From: Ursus arctos
Taxonomy: Eukaryota > Chordata > Mammalia > Carnivora > Ursidae
NCBI RefSeq assembly: GCF_023065955.2
Contig: NW_026623008.1
Span: 12,678,501 to 12,742,500 of the forward strand
DNA: 64,000 bases
Reading direction: 5' to 3'
The notes under the pieces are model-generated. The model ran no database searches. It worked only from the letters and a program-made list of their open reading frames with translations, and had not been told where the DNA came from. Below are positions 1 to 9,959 of this stretch, in pieces (the first letter of the stretch is position 1; each line of letters begins with the position of its first letter). The position numbers and the translations under genes were made by a program.

Positions 1-235
1 TTTTCCTAATATTGAGCCTCCATTGGGTTTTTATAATTTCTTTAAACAAATATCTTGTGTCCCAAATTAAAAGAACTCTCAAGTATTTATTTTTTATTAT
101 TATAAATGGAATCTTTCTCATTGGATTTTCTGTGGGTTTCTGGGATGTAAGAATGCAATGCAATTGATTTTTTTGTGGCTCTATCTTGCATCCTACAAAT
201 TAGATGAATTCATTTATTCTCTTTAATAAGCGTGT
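1..235 (-). mobile_element. L1 fragment, antisense (ORF2 end-like)
   Basis: AT-rich sequence including a stretch resembling the antisense of the L1 ORF2 C-terminal region (cctacaaattagatgaattc near 191-210). It is far more AT-rich than the following sequence. Truncated at the window edge; family not assigned. Confidence 0.4.
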
Positions 236-337
236 GGTGGCTTTCCTTGTATTGTCCATTCAGTCTCCCCACCTGACATTTTTATTTCTTTCTTTCGTAT
301 ATTTTTCAGATATATTGCATTTATCCGTGAACAACTC

Positions 338-560
338 TGTGTTGTATACCTACTGTGTGCCAGGCACTGAGCTAGTCTCTGTCTCCTCGATGACTCTTGT
401 CACGATTCGGCAGGATAAGGTGGTCAATGAGGTGCCTTCTCCGCTGTTGAGAACAGAGGTTGAGGAAGGGAATGAATCCCTCCAGGTCCCAAAGCCCCTT
501 CAGTTCTGATCGGGATTCAAACCCCATTAACCCTCAGGCCAGGCTGCCTCCTGACTGATG
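338..560 (-). mobile_element. MIR SINE fragment, antisense
   Basis: Contains the antisense MIR landmarks ctactgtgtgccaggcactg (350-369) and, near 515, gggattcaaacccc followed by a ccaggctgcc-type motif. Confidence 0.65.
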
Positions 561-1584
561 ACCTCATGACTCTCCCCTTTCGGGGGGCAGGAGTAATTAA
601 CCTTGACCCCAAGGGGCAGTTTCAGACCTCTGAAATGCTCTGGTCATTTCTCGAAGAGAAAGTGAAGATAGATACCCTTACACTAAAACCTGGCCTTGAA
701 CGGACCAGCTTACTGTCCCTCTTCTTGTCCTTGCATCTGGGACTTGCTTGGAATAAAAGGGTACAAATGTCACCGCTCTGATTTTTCCCTTCAAGCAGCA
801 TCGCAGCCGTGAGGGGTGTGAGTTGGCGCTGCCACGTGTCTTGGCCTCAGGCTCACCCCCCACCCCAAGCCTGTGGATGACACTCTGCTATTCCCCGAAT
901 GAGTGTCCCTAAGAGACTGACGGCGTCTCGGTCCCCAGCAGGCAGTTCTGCCTGCTCGGCTCGCCTCTTGCTGCCCCAAGCCTCACACTTCCTGCCTGCT
1001 GTCATCTTGCTTTTGCTTTTTAGCTAATTAGCCCATCTCATCTTGCACAGACGGCCCCCTTCCCTCACACCCCTAGGGTACCTTGGATTCTCAATTCGCC
1101 TCCATGGACAACTTCATCATCCTGTGGGCCCCGTGGCCCTGGCCTCCGGACTCCCCCTCTGCGGTCTCATCCCCCCGGGCATCTTGCTGTGGAGGCCCTG
1201 GACTTGTGTCCTACCCACTGCCCTCCTGAGAAGGCCACGGGGCCGACTCAGCATGTGCTCTCATCAGCGAGCCCCATGCTTCCGACAGTTTTATTAATTC
1301 ACACCAAACCGCTGTGTGGGTTTGTGGTGGCCTGTGTCACATGTGGCACCAAAGAGCTGTCCTGCCCACACAAGCCGCAGGCTTGAGAGCCTCCCGGGGT
1401 CCCAGGCAGCCCTTGGGCACAGCCCCCCAATCCTGGGCTCTCAGACGATTCTAGCAAATCCATCAGCTGCTGAGGCTGGGTTTGGAAGCTGCTTGGGACT
1501 CAAGGAGGAGAGAACGAATCCTCCTTGATTACTCACACCATGCCAGGCATGAAGCTGCGAGCTGTCCGTGTACCACCCAAAGCG
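561..1584. other. Unique intronic sequence
   Basis: No recognisable repeat, exon or RNA was seen. The short open frames here overlap each other on both strands and have no splice or family support. Confidence 0.5.
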
Positions 1585-1715
1585 GGAGCTGTGAGCGGCT
1601 CCATTGAATAGATAGGGAAACGGAGGCTCCGATGTGTGACATGAGTTCCCAAAAGCTGCAGGACTGGGATTCGAATCCAAGTCCTTCTGACTCTGGAGCC
1701 CCACACGAGCCTTTT
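1585..1715 (-). mobile_element. MIR fragment, antisense
   Basis: Runs from a gatagggaaacggaggctc motif (antisense of the MIR cctcagtttcc core) to gggattcgaatccaagtcc and tctggagcc, the antisense MIR head. Confidence 0.7.
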
Positions 1716-2029
1716 TCTTGTTCCCTTGAGCCATTCACCGGGGCTGCTGGCCTCGATGACCCCAGGATGGGGCCGGCTCTGTCGGGCTTCTGGAGACCTG
1801 ACTGGTGCTCCAGCCTGTGCCCCGGGGATGAGCACCAGGTGTGTCCTTTTCCTCCTCACCCAACCCCCCCCCCCAGGACCCACCGCTTGTCTTTGTCATC
1901 CTGGGTGGTGGCAGAGAACGAGGGCATCGTCTCTTGAGGGCAAGCTTCCAGAGTGCTTGGCGGGGGTGGGCACCAGGGGGTGGCAGGAAGGAGGAAGGGA
2001 GTTCCCTGCACTGCTCCCGAGCCGTCGGC

Positions 2030-2185
2030 CGGATAGCAGCCTGCGTGGCTGGTGGCAGGTCATTGGACCCTCTTGGAAAATGAGGGAAGGAATAGCCCCC
2101 TATGGGGCATTGTGGGGGATAAAATGATACGGTTCCGGCAAGTGTTTGCCGGAGTGTCTGGCAAACAGTATCATTAGCAATAATA
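2030..2185 (+). mobile_element. MIR fragment
   Basis: Diverged MIR core and tail: ggaaaatgagggaaggaata, then ataaaatgatac, then a gtgtctggcaaacagtat tail. It contains a perfect 8-bp stem with a gtgt loop at 2134-2153 (tccggcaa/ttgccgga), probably by chance. Confidence 0.55.
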
Positions 2186-2187
2186 AA

Positions 2188-2415
2188 AGAAGCTAATATT
2201 TACTATAGGCCACTGACTACAGGCCAGACGCTAAGCACCTCGCACATATCGGCTCATTTAATCCCCATGGCAACCCTGGGGGTAGGCTCTGTCCTTGTCC
2301 CGCTTTATAGAAGAGAGGACTCTGGCTCAGGTGCAAGAACGTGCTCGAGACCATGCAGCTGGTAAGTGACGGAAGTGGGGTCGGCCCCTGGCAGTTTGGC
2401 TTCGGCGTCCACGCT
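2188..2415 (-). mobile_element. MIR fragment, antisense, nearly full length
   Basis: Order of landmarks: ctaatatttactataggcc, ctaagcacctcgcacat, ctcatttaatccccatggca, agaggactctggctcag, ccatgcagctggtaagtgac. This is the expected order for an inverted MIR. Confidence 0.8.
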
Positions 2416-3149
2416 TCTAAGTACTTAAAATGTTAAGTCCTCCCCACATGCCGCCTGCCCAGACAGATGGAGTCAGGAGCCAGGAGAAGTAAACACTCAA
2501 ATGGAAAAGCCCAGGAGTAGAAGCATCCGCCCCGCATGGAGGATTGCTCCCCAGCCCGGAAGAGAGATCCCCACATAACACCACCTCAAAGGGGGAGGCA
2601 GGCACCTCGCTGGGATGACAGGGTTCCCACAAGCTGACCAGCGCTTTCCTCCTCCCTTGGTCCCTTCAGTGCTCCCCACATGGGGCTGTGCACCCTCAGG
2701 AGCACTGCCCATGCTGGCTAACTTGACTTTGAAGGAGACACCGCAACTCATTGAAAGCCGCTGGACTAAACCCTTCTGTACGGCTCACAACTTTGCACAA
2801 CGTGGGGGGCTTTGGCAGACGGTCAGCAGCTGATTTCTGCAGCGCTGGTGGAGTTCTGCAGTGTGATTTATAGATCACCTTGCTAGAAAAGCGGTGCTGG
2901 GAATTTCCATTAGACCAGGGCAGCTTGCTGTTGTGGTGTCTAGAAGGTCAGAGGGTAGGGGCCTGAGAAAATGCTACCAAAGCAGACAGCCAGCCTCCTC
3001 CCTGGGGCTTTGAGGATTCATTTAGGATGTTCGCTTTTGCCTGCTGTGGTTCCTAGGACACAGGTGTTGGTAAGACGAGGTCCGACGATGCCACATGGTG
3101 AGCTCCCCCGTGCGAGGTGCTCTGGGCAAAAATCACTCACTATCCGACA

Positions 3150-3850
3150 TCCCCAAGTCACTCGCTCACTTGGCCAGTATTTGTGTGCACACCTGCGGGG
3201 TGCCAGGCCCTGTGCTAGATGCTAAGAATACAGCACTGAACAAGGTAGACAGGTTCTCTCTGCTCCCAAAGACCTTCTGCCCTGTTGGGAGATACAGGGG
3301 GCGTGGACCGGAATCGCTTGTCAAATGATAGGTACATAGCTTGAATCCCCCAACCCAGACTCGAGTGGTCAGGGTTGGCTTCCCGGAGGAAGGCAAATGG
3401 AAGCTAGGGTTTGAAGAATGAAGAAAACGTAAGCAAGAGCCTGTGCAAGCCTCCGAAGAGGAGCGAGTGCGGCACCCTGAAAATTAAAGTGGGCCGTCTG
3501 GTTGGAGCCAGCCAGGGAGAGGCCAAGAGCAGAACGCAGCTGGAGTGGGGGTGGGGCCTAGACCACATATTCATGGACTTGAGGAGCTTGAACTGAACCC
3601 CGAGGGCAAAGCGGCACCCCCTTGGACACAGAAGAGGTGCACAGTCTTATTTGGTTGCTGGCTGCTGAGCGGTTGGTGGGCAAGGACCGGGGGAGGCTGG
3701 GGGGCCCAGGGCAGGTGAGGGTCCCCAGTCAGTGGTCAGTCAGAGGCTGCTGCAGCCATCCAGGGGAGCCATGATGTCACCCTGCATTAGGACGTTGGCT
3801 GGGGGCGGGGAGGTGGGGGGAACTGCAGGGGGTGGATGAATGGCCCAGGG
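3150..3850 (-). mobile_element. L2 LINE 3' region, antisense
   Basis: Begins with the antisense L2 end (ggtgccaggccctgtgctag, then atacagcactgaacaagg), and continues through L2-like blocks (ggcttcccggaggaagg near 3379; a gcagccatccaggggagcc block near 3753). Heavily diverged; right boundary approximate. Confidence 0.6.
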
Positions 3851-4469
3851 CTTGCTGGATACCCAGCTGGGGGAGAAAGCTGCTGCGTGGGGCACGTGAA
3901 GAGGTCTCCGAGAGGAGGTGAAGGCCAAGGTGAGCTGTGGGCGCCTCCACCAATTCACCAGGTGGAGATGGTGGGGGGGGACGGGAAGGGGGTCCAGGCA
4001 GGGCCAGCCATGTGTGGGTGTCCGGGGCAGCCTCTCCCAGCTCAGAGGGCTTGGCCGACACAGCTGGATGGCCACTCCATAACCCAGGCCCCTGTCTCCC
4101 TGCCCCGTACCCCTGAATCTGTCTGGTTGACACCAGGGGATGGGCTGGGAGCCACGTGGCAAGAGAAGTTCCAGCCTCAAAAACTAAACCCTGCCACCGT
4201 CTGGCCTCATCCTCGATTTTGCCTCCCCTTCCCCACCCTGGCGCCCAGAGGAGGGGTGGGGGCAGCTGGTGCTGCGCTGGAAGCCTGCTGGTGCGTGGAC
4301 CGCGGATGCTCAGATCCTCCAGCCCAGGCCCTGGCTCCGGACCGCCTTCCCTCCCTGTCCACACACTCACCGCCCCGCCCGGGACCCCTCGGTTGCACAG
4401 GAGGCCCTGCAGGCTCATTGCAACAGTCTGTCTGCCCTCGCTGGGGTGGGGAGCCCAGTGCTCACAGCG
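3851..4469. other. GC-rich unique intronic sequence
   Basis: No repeat recognised. Long open frames cross this stretch on both strands but are compositional: they run into the simple repeat at 4470 and have no known domain. Confidence 0.5.
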
Positions 4470-4715
4470 CTCTCCGTCTGTCTCTGTCTCCATCTCTCTC
4501 TGTCTCCATCTCTCTCTGTTTCTCTCTATCTCTGTCTGTCTGTGTCTCTGTCTCTCTCTGTCTCTGTCACTCTCTCTCTGTCTCCATCTCTCTTTGTCTC
4601 TGTATCTCCATCTCTCTCTGTTTCTCTCTCTGTCTCTGTCTATCTCTGTCTTTCTGTCTCTGTCTCTGTCTTTCTGATTCCCTCTGTCTCCCCTTCTCCT
4701 GTTCTCTCTCTCTCC
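4470..4715 (+). repeat. Pyrimidine-rich CTCTGT/CTCCAT simple repeat
   Basis: About 245 bp made almost entirely of tctctgtctc and ccatctctct blocks, nearly pure C/T with sparse G and A. It is degenerate enough to be old, and it produces spurious Ser/Leu/Cys-rich frames. Confidence 0.9.
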
Positions 4716-5039
4716 CTTAGTTCATTTTATACAGAGGAGACCTTGGAGAGGCCCTATAAATCGGCAGGTGCTCTGTCCATTGGCACGCCCCTACATGTAG
4801 CTTTGTAAATGCTGCTGTGATTCTCTCAGGTGCTGGGATTCTGGCTTCAGCCTCAGACTGTGTGTTCCTTCAGGAGAAAAGGACAGTATCTCTCCCATCA
4901 GAGCAGGAACCCATGAGGGCTAGGACTTAATTAAGGGAAATTATTACAGACAGAGTAGATGCCCCTCTTCGTGTTAGACCATAAACCCCATGTAGGTAAA
5001 ATACCTTTGAAAGAATCAAAAATCATGGAGTAAAAAGAG

Positions 5040-5170
5040 GATACCCATAGAGTTAGAACCAGATTGAAATCTGAGCTCTGCCATTTACGGGTTTCAACCT
5101 CTCTGGGCCTCAGTTTCCTTCTGTGCTACTTGGGGATAGTAACTCCCACCTCACAGAGCTGTAAAAGTTA
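5040..5170 (+). mobile_element. MIR fragment
   Basis: Contains gagctctgccatttacggg, then gggcctcagtttccttctg, gggatagtaactcccacctc and a cacagagctgt block, the sense order of the MIR core. Confidence 0.8.
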
Positions 5171-5611
5171 ATGTTCCCAGTCCACAAACACAGAGTATCT
5201 ACCATGTGCCAGGAACTCTGCTAGGAACTGGAATATAATGGTGAATAAGACAAACGATATCCCTGCTCTAGTAGGACTGGGGTGGGGAGACAGACCATTA
5301 ATTAATCAATTAGCAAGAAAATATCAGACAGTGATAAGTGTGGGATAGGTAATTTAGGATGATGTGAAAGAAAGTAGCTGGGGCTTCTTAGATTGGCTAG
5401 TCTGAAAAGGTGTCTTTCAGGGAGTGACACTGAAGCTTGTAGGACAAGGATCAGATGCAAAGATCTAGGAGACGCAGGGAGGACACCTATGGAGGGGAGG
5501 AGCTTGGGTCCTCTGTCCGGAGACCAGACGTGTGCCCAGAATACGGAGGGCAGAGGGAAGAGAGAAAATAAGTCAGAGAGGAGGCAGTGATACCTCACAT
5601 AAGGCTTTGTA
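5171..5611 (-). mobile_element. L2 LINE fragment, antisense (left part)
   Basis: Starts with accatgtgccaggaactctg, then a gaataagacaaacgatatcc block, gtgggataggtaatttagg and a final cctcacataaggctttgtag. The L2 is interrupted here by an L1 and resumes near 6236. Confidence 0.7.
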
Positions 5612-6101
5612 GATTTAAAAAAGAGTTTTTCACTGAAGTATATTCAACGTACAATATGATGTTAGTTTCAGGTGTATAACATAGTGATTCAACATTTATG
5701 TACCTTACACGAAGCTCACCAGTGAGTGTAGCTACCTCTGTCACCTTACAAAGTGATTACAGTATTCTTGACTCCATTCCCTACGCTGCACTTCTCATCT
5801 CTGGAGATTTGTGTCTTTTAAAACTGGGAGTTTGTACCTCTTAGTACCCGTCACCTATTTCACCCATCCCCCCACACCCTTCTCTTCTGATAACCACCTG
5901 TTTGTTCTGTGTTTGAGTCTGTTTCCATTTTGTTTTCCATACCCATTTGCTTTATTTTTTTAGATTCCACACATAAGTGAAATCATGCAGTATTTGTCTT
6001 TCTCTATCTGACTTGTCTGATTTAGCATTATACCTCCTAGGTCCATCCATGTTGTCGCAAACGGGAAGATCTCATTCTTTTCTATGGCTCAGTAATATTC
6101 C

Positions 6102-6144
<43 letters not shown>

Positions 6145-6235
6145 ACACACCACATTTTCTTTTCTTCATCTATTTGTTTATAGATGGACACTCAGGTTGC
6201 TTCCAGGACTTCGTGGATCTCCTTCACACTAGAAT
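5612..6235 (-). mobile_element. L1 (old L1M-type) 3' fragment, antisense, inside L2
   Basis: Antisense L1 3' landmarks in order: actgaagtatattcaacg, gttagtttcaggtgtataac, atagtgattcaacatttatg, ttagattccacacataagtg, gtccatccatgttgtcgcaa, agtaatattccactg, atggacactcaggttgcttc. It carries a TG/CA microsatellite at 6104-6152. Confidence 0.8.
6104..6152. repeat. (TG)n-(CA)n microsatellite
   Basis: About 19 TG units followed directly by a short acacacac run, so the junction is self-complementary (gtgtgtacacacac). It lies within the L1 at the position of the usual A/T-rich attccattgtatat motif. Confidence 0.95.
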
Positions 6236-6345
6236 GGGGGACTGAGTGCAGAGTGTCCAGTGGGGAGCAACATATTTTGAAAAGGATCCACATTTATTTT
6301 GGAAAAGAATTCTCTGGCTGTTGTGCAGAAACTGGACTACAGGAG
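6236..6345 (-). mobile_element. L2 LINE fragment, antisense (right part)
   Basis: Resumes the L2 of 5171-5611: a ggatccacatttattttgga block and tctctggctgttgtgcagaa match the L2 segment that follows the part interrupted at 5611. Confidence 0.6.
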
Positions 6346-6720
6346 AGTGTATGAGTCAGGACAGCCTTGGTTGTGGTGCGTTAGTAGAATCACCTCCCAG
6401 GCTCTGTGGCTTGAAGGTTTCTTGTTCGCAGAAAGTTGTATGTGAGTCGTGTCTCTCCAGGGCAGCTTTCCTCCATGAGGTGACTCAGGGATCCAGGCTC
6501 ATTTCATATTGTGGTTCTACCCTCTCATCATGCACATTACCACTGAAAGGGGGCATAGAAGCTAGAGAGTCATGTGATTGCTATCAGGGACTAGTCTGGA
6601 AGTGGCTTAGTATTCCATTGGCCAGCACCCAGCCACGTGGCTGCAGCTGCACAGGAGGCTGGGAAATGTAGTTTTCCTGGCTGTGCAGGAAGAGGAAAGC
6701 ATTATGACAGTTGGTGGTCA
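6346..6720. mobile_element. Old MER-type interspersed repeat, family not assigned
   Basis: Contains ccattggccagcacccagcc and ggaggctgggaaatgtagtt, motifs I associate with a common mammalian interspersed repeat, plus a gagtcaggacagccttggtt start. The same kind of element seems present at 19745. I cannot name the family with confidence. Confidence 0.45.
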
Positions 6721-7046
6721 TCCTGCATTGTCTCTGCTCAGGACAGGAGCCAGGAGAGAGAAGGGTTAGGAGGCTCTCACAGCCTTCCAGAAGAGGAAAG
6801 GTGGTGGCCTGTGGTGGTGATGGGGATGCAGAGAAGTGGATGGTGTACCATTGATACAATACCTGGTACCATGCTGGACCAGTAGGCCCCCACTAAACGA
6901 TCACTCTTATTGTAATCCCTTACAATGAAAACATTGAAATATTCCTTCTCAGAATGGACTCAAATTCCCCTAAGTGTCCTTATCTCTGATCCCAAAGGTT
7001 AATAGGTTGAGGTACTCTCCGACCAGTGCTTTAAAATGACATGATC

Positions 7047-7264
7047 CTATGAGATGCCTGGGTGACTCAGTTGGTTAAGCCTCTGACTCCTGGTTTCAGC
7101 TCAGGTCATGAGCTCATGGGTCATGGGATCAAACACCATGTCAGGCTCCCTGCTCAGTGGGCAGTCTGCTTGAGATTCTCTCCCTCTGCCCCTCCCCCCA
7201 CATACTCATGTGCTCATGTGCGCTCGCTCTCTCTCAAGTAAATAAATCTTTAAAAAAAAAAAAA
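7047..7264 (+). mobile_element. Can-SINE (SINEC)
   Basis: Starts near gatgcctgggtgactcagtt, with the tRNA-derived head, the caggctccctgctcagtggg middle, a CT-rich block, ataaatctttaaaa and an A tail. Flanked by the direct repeat gacatgatc at 7038-7046 and 7265-7273. More diverged than the copy at 29956. Confidence 0.9.
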
Positions 7265-7639
7265 GACATGATCATAAGACCCTAGAACCTTAGCCTTGGC
7301 ATGGCTCCTAGAATTGTCCAAGTCCACCCTCTGCATTCCTCAGCTGGAAAGAGTGGCCCAGAGGAAGCTGTGGACTTGCCCCAGCTGTGGAAGAGGTCAC
7401 TAGCTAAGCAGAGGCCAGGGGTCAGAGCCAGGGCCCAGGTCTGCACACCCCATGTGTCTCTCATGCAATCAAGTGATTGGAGGAAGGATTTCTCCTTCCT
7501 CAGCAAGTCCCAGACCTGGGGAAGTGAGACCTGAGTGGAGGAGGTGGAAGTGGGGAGGGATGGGCTTGGGCTTGCTAACCCAGGCCTGCTGCTGCTCTCC
7601 TCCCTGTCCCCATGCTCCTGAGAAATAACATATGGGGTG

Positions 7640-7830
7640 TGAGAAAGACCATGGATTCTAATCTGCCCCCTCTGCCACCTCCTCACCATGACATCTTCAG
7701 TTGGTTACTTAACCTTTTTAGAAAAGGGGGTTAATGACACCGGCCTCATGGGATTGTCATTAGGACTGATGAGATAGTGTAGGTAAAAAGGCCTAAGTTC
7801 AGAGCTTGGCACCTAGGGGACAGGTGGCAA
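7640..7830 (+). mobile_element. MIR fragment
   Basis: Head atggattctaatctgccccc, then ggttacttaacctttttaga, aaaagggggttaatgac, catgggattgtcattaggac, gatgagatagtgtaggtaaa, and a tail near agcttggcacctag. Confidence 0.75.
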
Positions 7831-8039
7831 TAATTATTGGAAACAACTGCCAAGCCTCCTTCTGTCCCTACTCCTCATACCCACGACCCTGGGTGCAGAG
7901 TCATTTTGCCAAAGCTTCTCCAATCAGGACAAGTTTAAGACCACACTCTGCCATGATGAATGCTTCACCCTTCCCTGAGAAGTAGACAGACTTCCCTGGC
8001 ATCTTTATCCACTATATGTAGTGATCATTCAGGTGTTTG

Positions 8040-8160
8040 ACCATCCATTCATCTCATCATCCATCCATTCATCCATCCATCTATTCATCCATCCATCTAT
8101 CCATCCATCCATCCATCCATCCATCCATCCGTTCATCCGTCCATCCATCTATTCATCATA
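8040..8160 (+). repeat. (ATCC)n tetranucleotide array 1
   Basis: About 120 bp of catc/atcc units with attc, atct and gttc variants; a purer core lies at 8099-8130. The left flank (8021-8062) is shared with array 2 at 9552-9593. Confidence 0.95.
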
Positions 8161-8689
8161 TATCAGGCCTTGCAGTAAGATGCAACTGAGCATCCTTGCC
8201 ACCACATCTAGAGATCAGAGTGGCCACAGCAAACCCAAACTTTCCTTACTTTCTAAGGGGCTGCACTATTTTCTGGCACCCAAATGTCCTTAGATAAGCT
8301 TCTGTCATTTACATCGGATCAAATTTAGAGGGTTTGGGGACCTCTTAGCAGGTGCAAGGGTCCCTTCATCTCTCCATGGTCCTGACCAGCCAACTTCCAG
8401 GCTGGATCCTGCCAGTCCCTGGGATCCAGCATGGGCTCTCAGAGGTAGTTCAATAAAGAGAATTTTAAAGCCTTTTAATGCTTAGCAGGGAATCTATCCT
8501 TTGCCAAAGCACCAATTAAAGGAATAGGCCAGTTCAACATGACTTTATTACTAGCATTTTATCTTTGAAGAGGAGGCACGGGGGAGGTGCAGACACTGAA
8601 GGCTCTGGGGCAAGCATCTCAGCTCCCCTGGACAGGACAGTCATCACAGTTACTAGGCACTTTCCCCCAAAGGCTCCACAGAGAAGCCA

Positions 8690-8860
8690 AAGGACTCTTG
8701 ACTTTGTCCCTACCCTGGGGAGCTTTCAGAGCAGTGGAGAGACATGAGAGAGTGGAGTGAGACTGGTCAAGGAGCATGTTCTGAAAGGAGCAGTCTTTAA
8801 GCTGGGCTTTGAAAGATAGGTACGATTAGGACAAAGTGGAGAGAAGCCTGCAGGGGGAAA
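8690..8860 (-). mobile_element. L2 fragment, antisense
   Basis: Contains ccctaccctggggagctttc and aagctgggctttgaaagata, matching the antisense L2 3' blocks for 'catggagctt' and 'gagctgagacttgaa'. Diverged. Confidence 0.55.
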
Positions 8861-8884
8861 GGCGGGGTTAATTGGCTAATTAAC

Positions 8885-9090
8885 AACATTTGGGGGCACT
8901 TTCTGTGTACCAGAACTAAGGTGAGCACTTTATAAATGATCTGTATCTCTCCAACAACTTTGTGACATAGGTTCTGTTATTGCCACTATTTTGTCAATAT
9001 AGAAATTGAGGCTTAGATACTTCAGCCCAGTTCATGCTTCTGGTAAGTACTGGAACCTGGACTAGAACCCAGGCAGATGACCCATGTTTC
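8885..9090 (-). mobile_element. MIR fragment, antisense
   Basis: Landmarks: ctttctgtgtaccagaac, gagcactttataaatgatct, ttgtgacataggttctgtta, attgaggcttagatac, aacctggactagaaccc. Confidence 0.8.
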
Positions 9091-9570
9091 TGCTTTTAAC
9101 CCGTGGGCTGAGAAGTGGGAGGGGAAGTGTGGCGTGGTCACAAGTATGGGATTCATGAAGCTGGTAGAGTTTGTGTTTATCTGAAGCCCATAGATCCCCA
9201 TGTCCCTCTTTCTGAGCCTCCCAAGGGCCTCTATTCCCTCATTTTTTTCTCCATCCATCCATCCATTTACCAGATCTGGATCTACTACCCAAACTGACCC
9301 TAGATCCTCTTACCAGCTGTCTTTTCCCCTGCTGTTCTAGCCGGTGCCTTTGGAAACTGTTACTCCCAAAGGAGTTTGTTTGAGATGGTTGTGGCTGATG
9401 GTCTTGAAATTTCTCATCGACCACCAAATAGACTATTTAGACTGTTGCCTACACTACTCCTGGACACAGGCTGCCTGAGGCCAGTGGTTCTGTCCCACTT
9501 CTGGAATCTTCCAAAGAGACTTTGTCTATGCCTAGAGCCCATAAGACTGTGGTGATTATTCAGGTGTTTG

Positions 9571-9948
9571 ACCATCCATTCACCTCATCATCCACTCATC
9601 GATCCATCCATCCATTCATTCATCCATCTATTCATCCATCCATCCATCCATCCATTCATTCATCCATCTATCCATCCATCCATCCATTCATCCATCTGTT
9701 CATCCATTCATCCATCCATCCATTCATCTGTTTATCATCCATCCATCTACTCATCCATCCATCCATCCATCCATCCATCCATCGACCCATCCATCCATCC
9801 ATCTATTCATCATCCATCCATCCATCACCCATCTATTCATCCATCCATCCATCCATCCATCCATCCATCCATCTCTTCATCCATTCATCCATCCATCCAT
9901 CCATTCATCCATTCTTTCATCCACCCATCCACCCACCCATCTATCCAG
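9571..9948 (+). repeat. (ATCC)n tetranucleotide array 2
   Basis: About 375 bp of catccatc units with attc, atct, atcg and accc interruptions, including uninterrupted runs near 9752-9782 and 9838-9872. It yields artefactual Ile-His-Pro-Ser open frames. Confidence 0.95.
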
Positions 9949-9959
9949 CACATATTTTG

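Noticed and set aside
2134..2153. Perfect 8-bp hairpin with gtgt loop as a terminator or RNA element
   Set aside because: It lies within a degenerate MIR, has no associated transcript, and can arise by chance.
3777..4720. 238-codon minus and 294-codon plus frames
   Set aside because: They overlap each other on opposite strands and run into the CTCTGT simple repeat.
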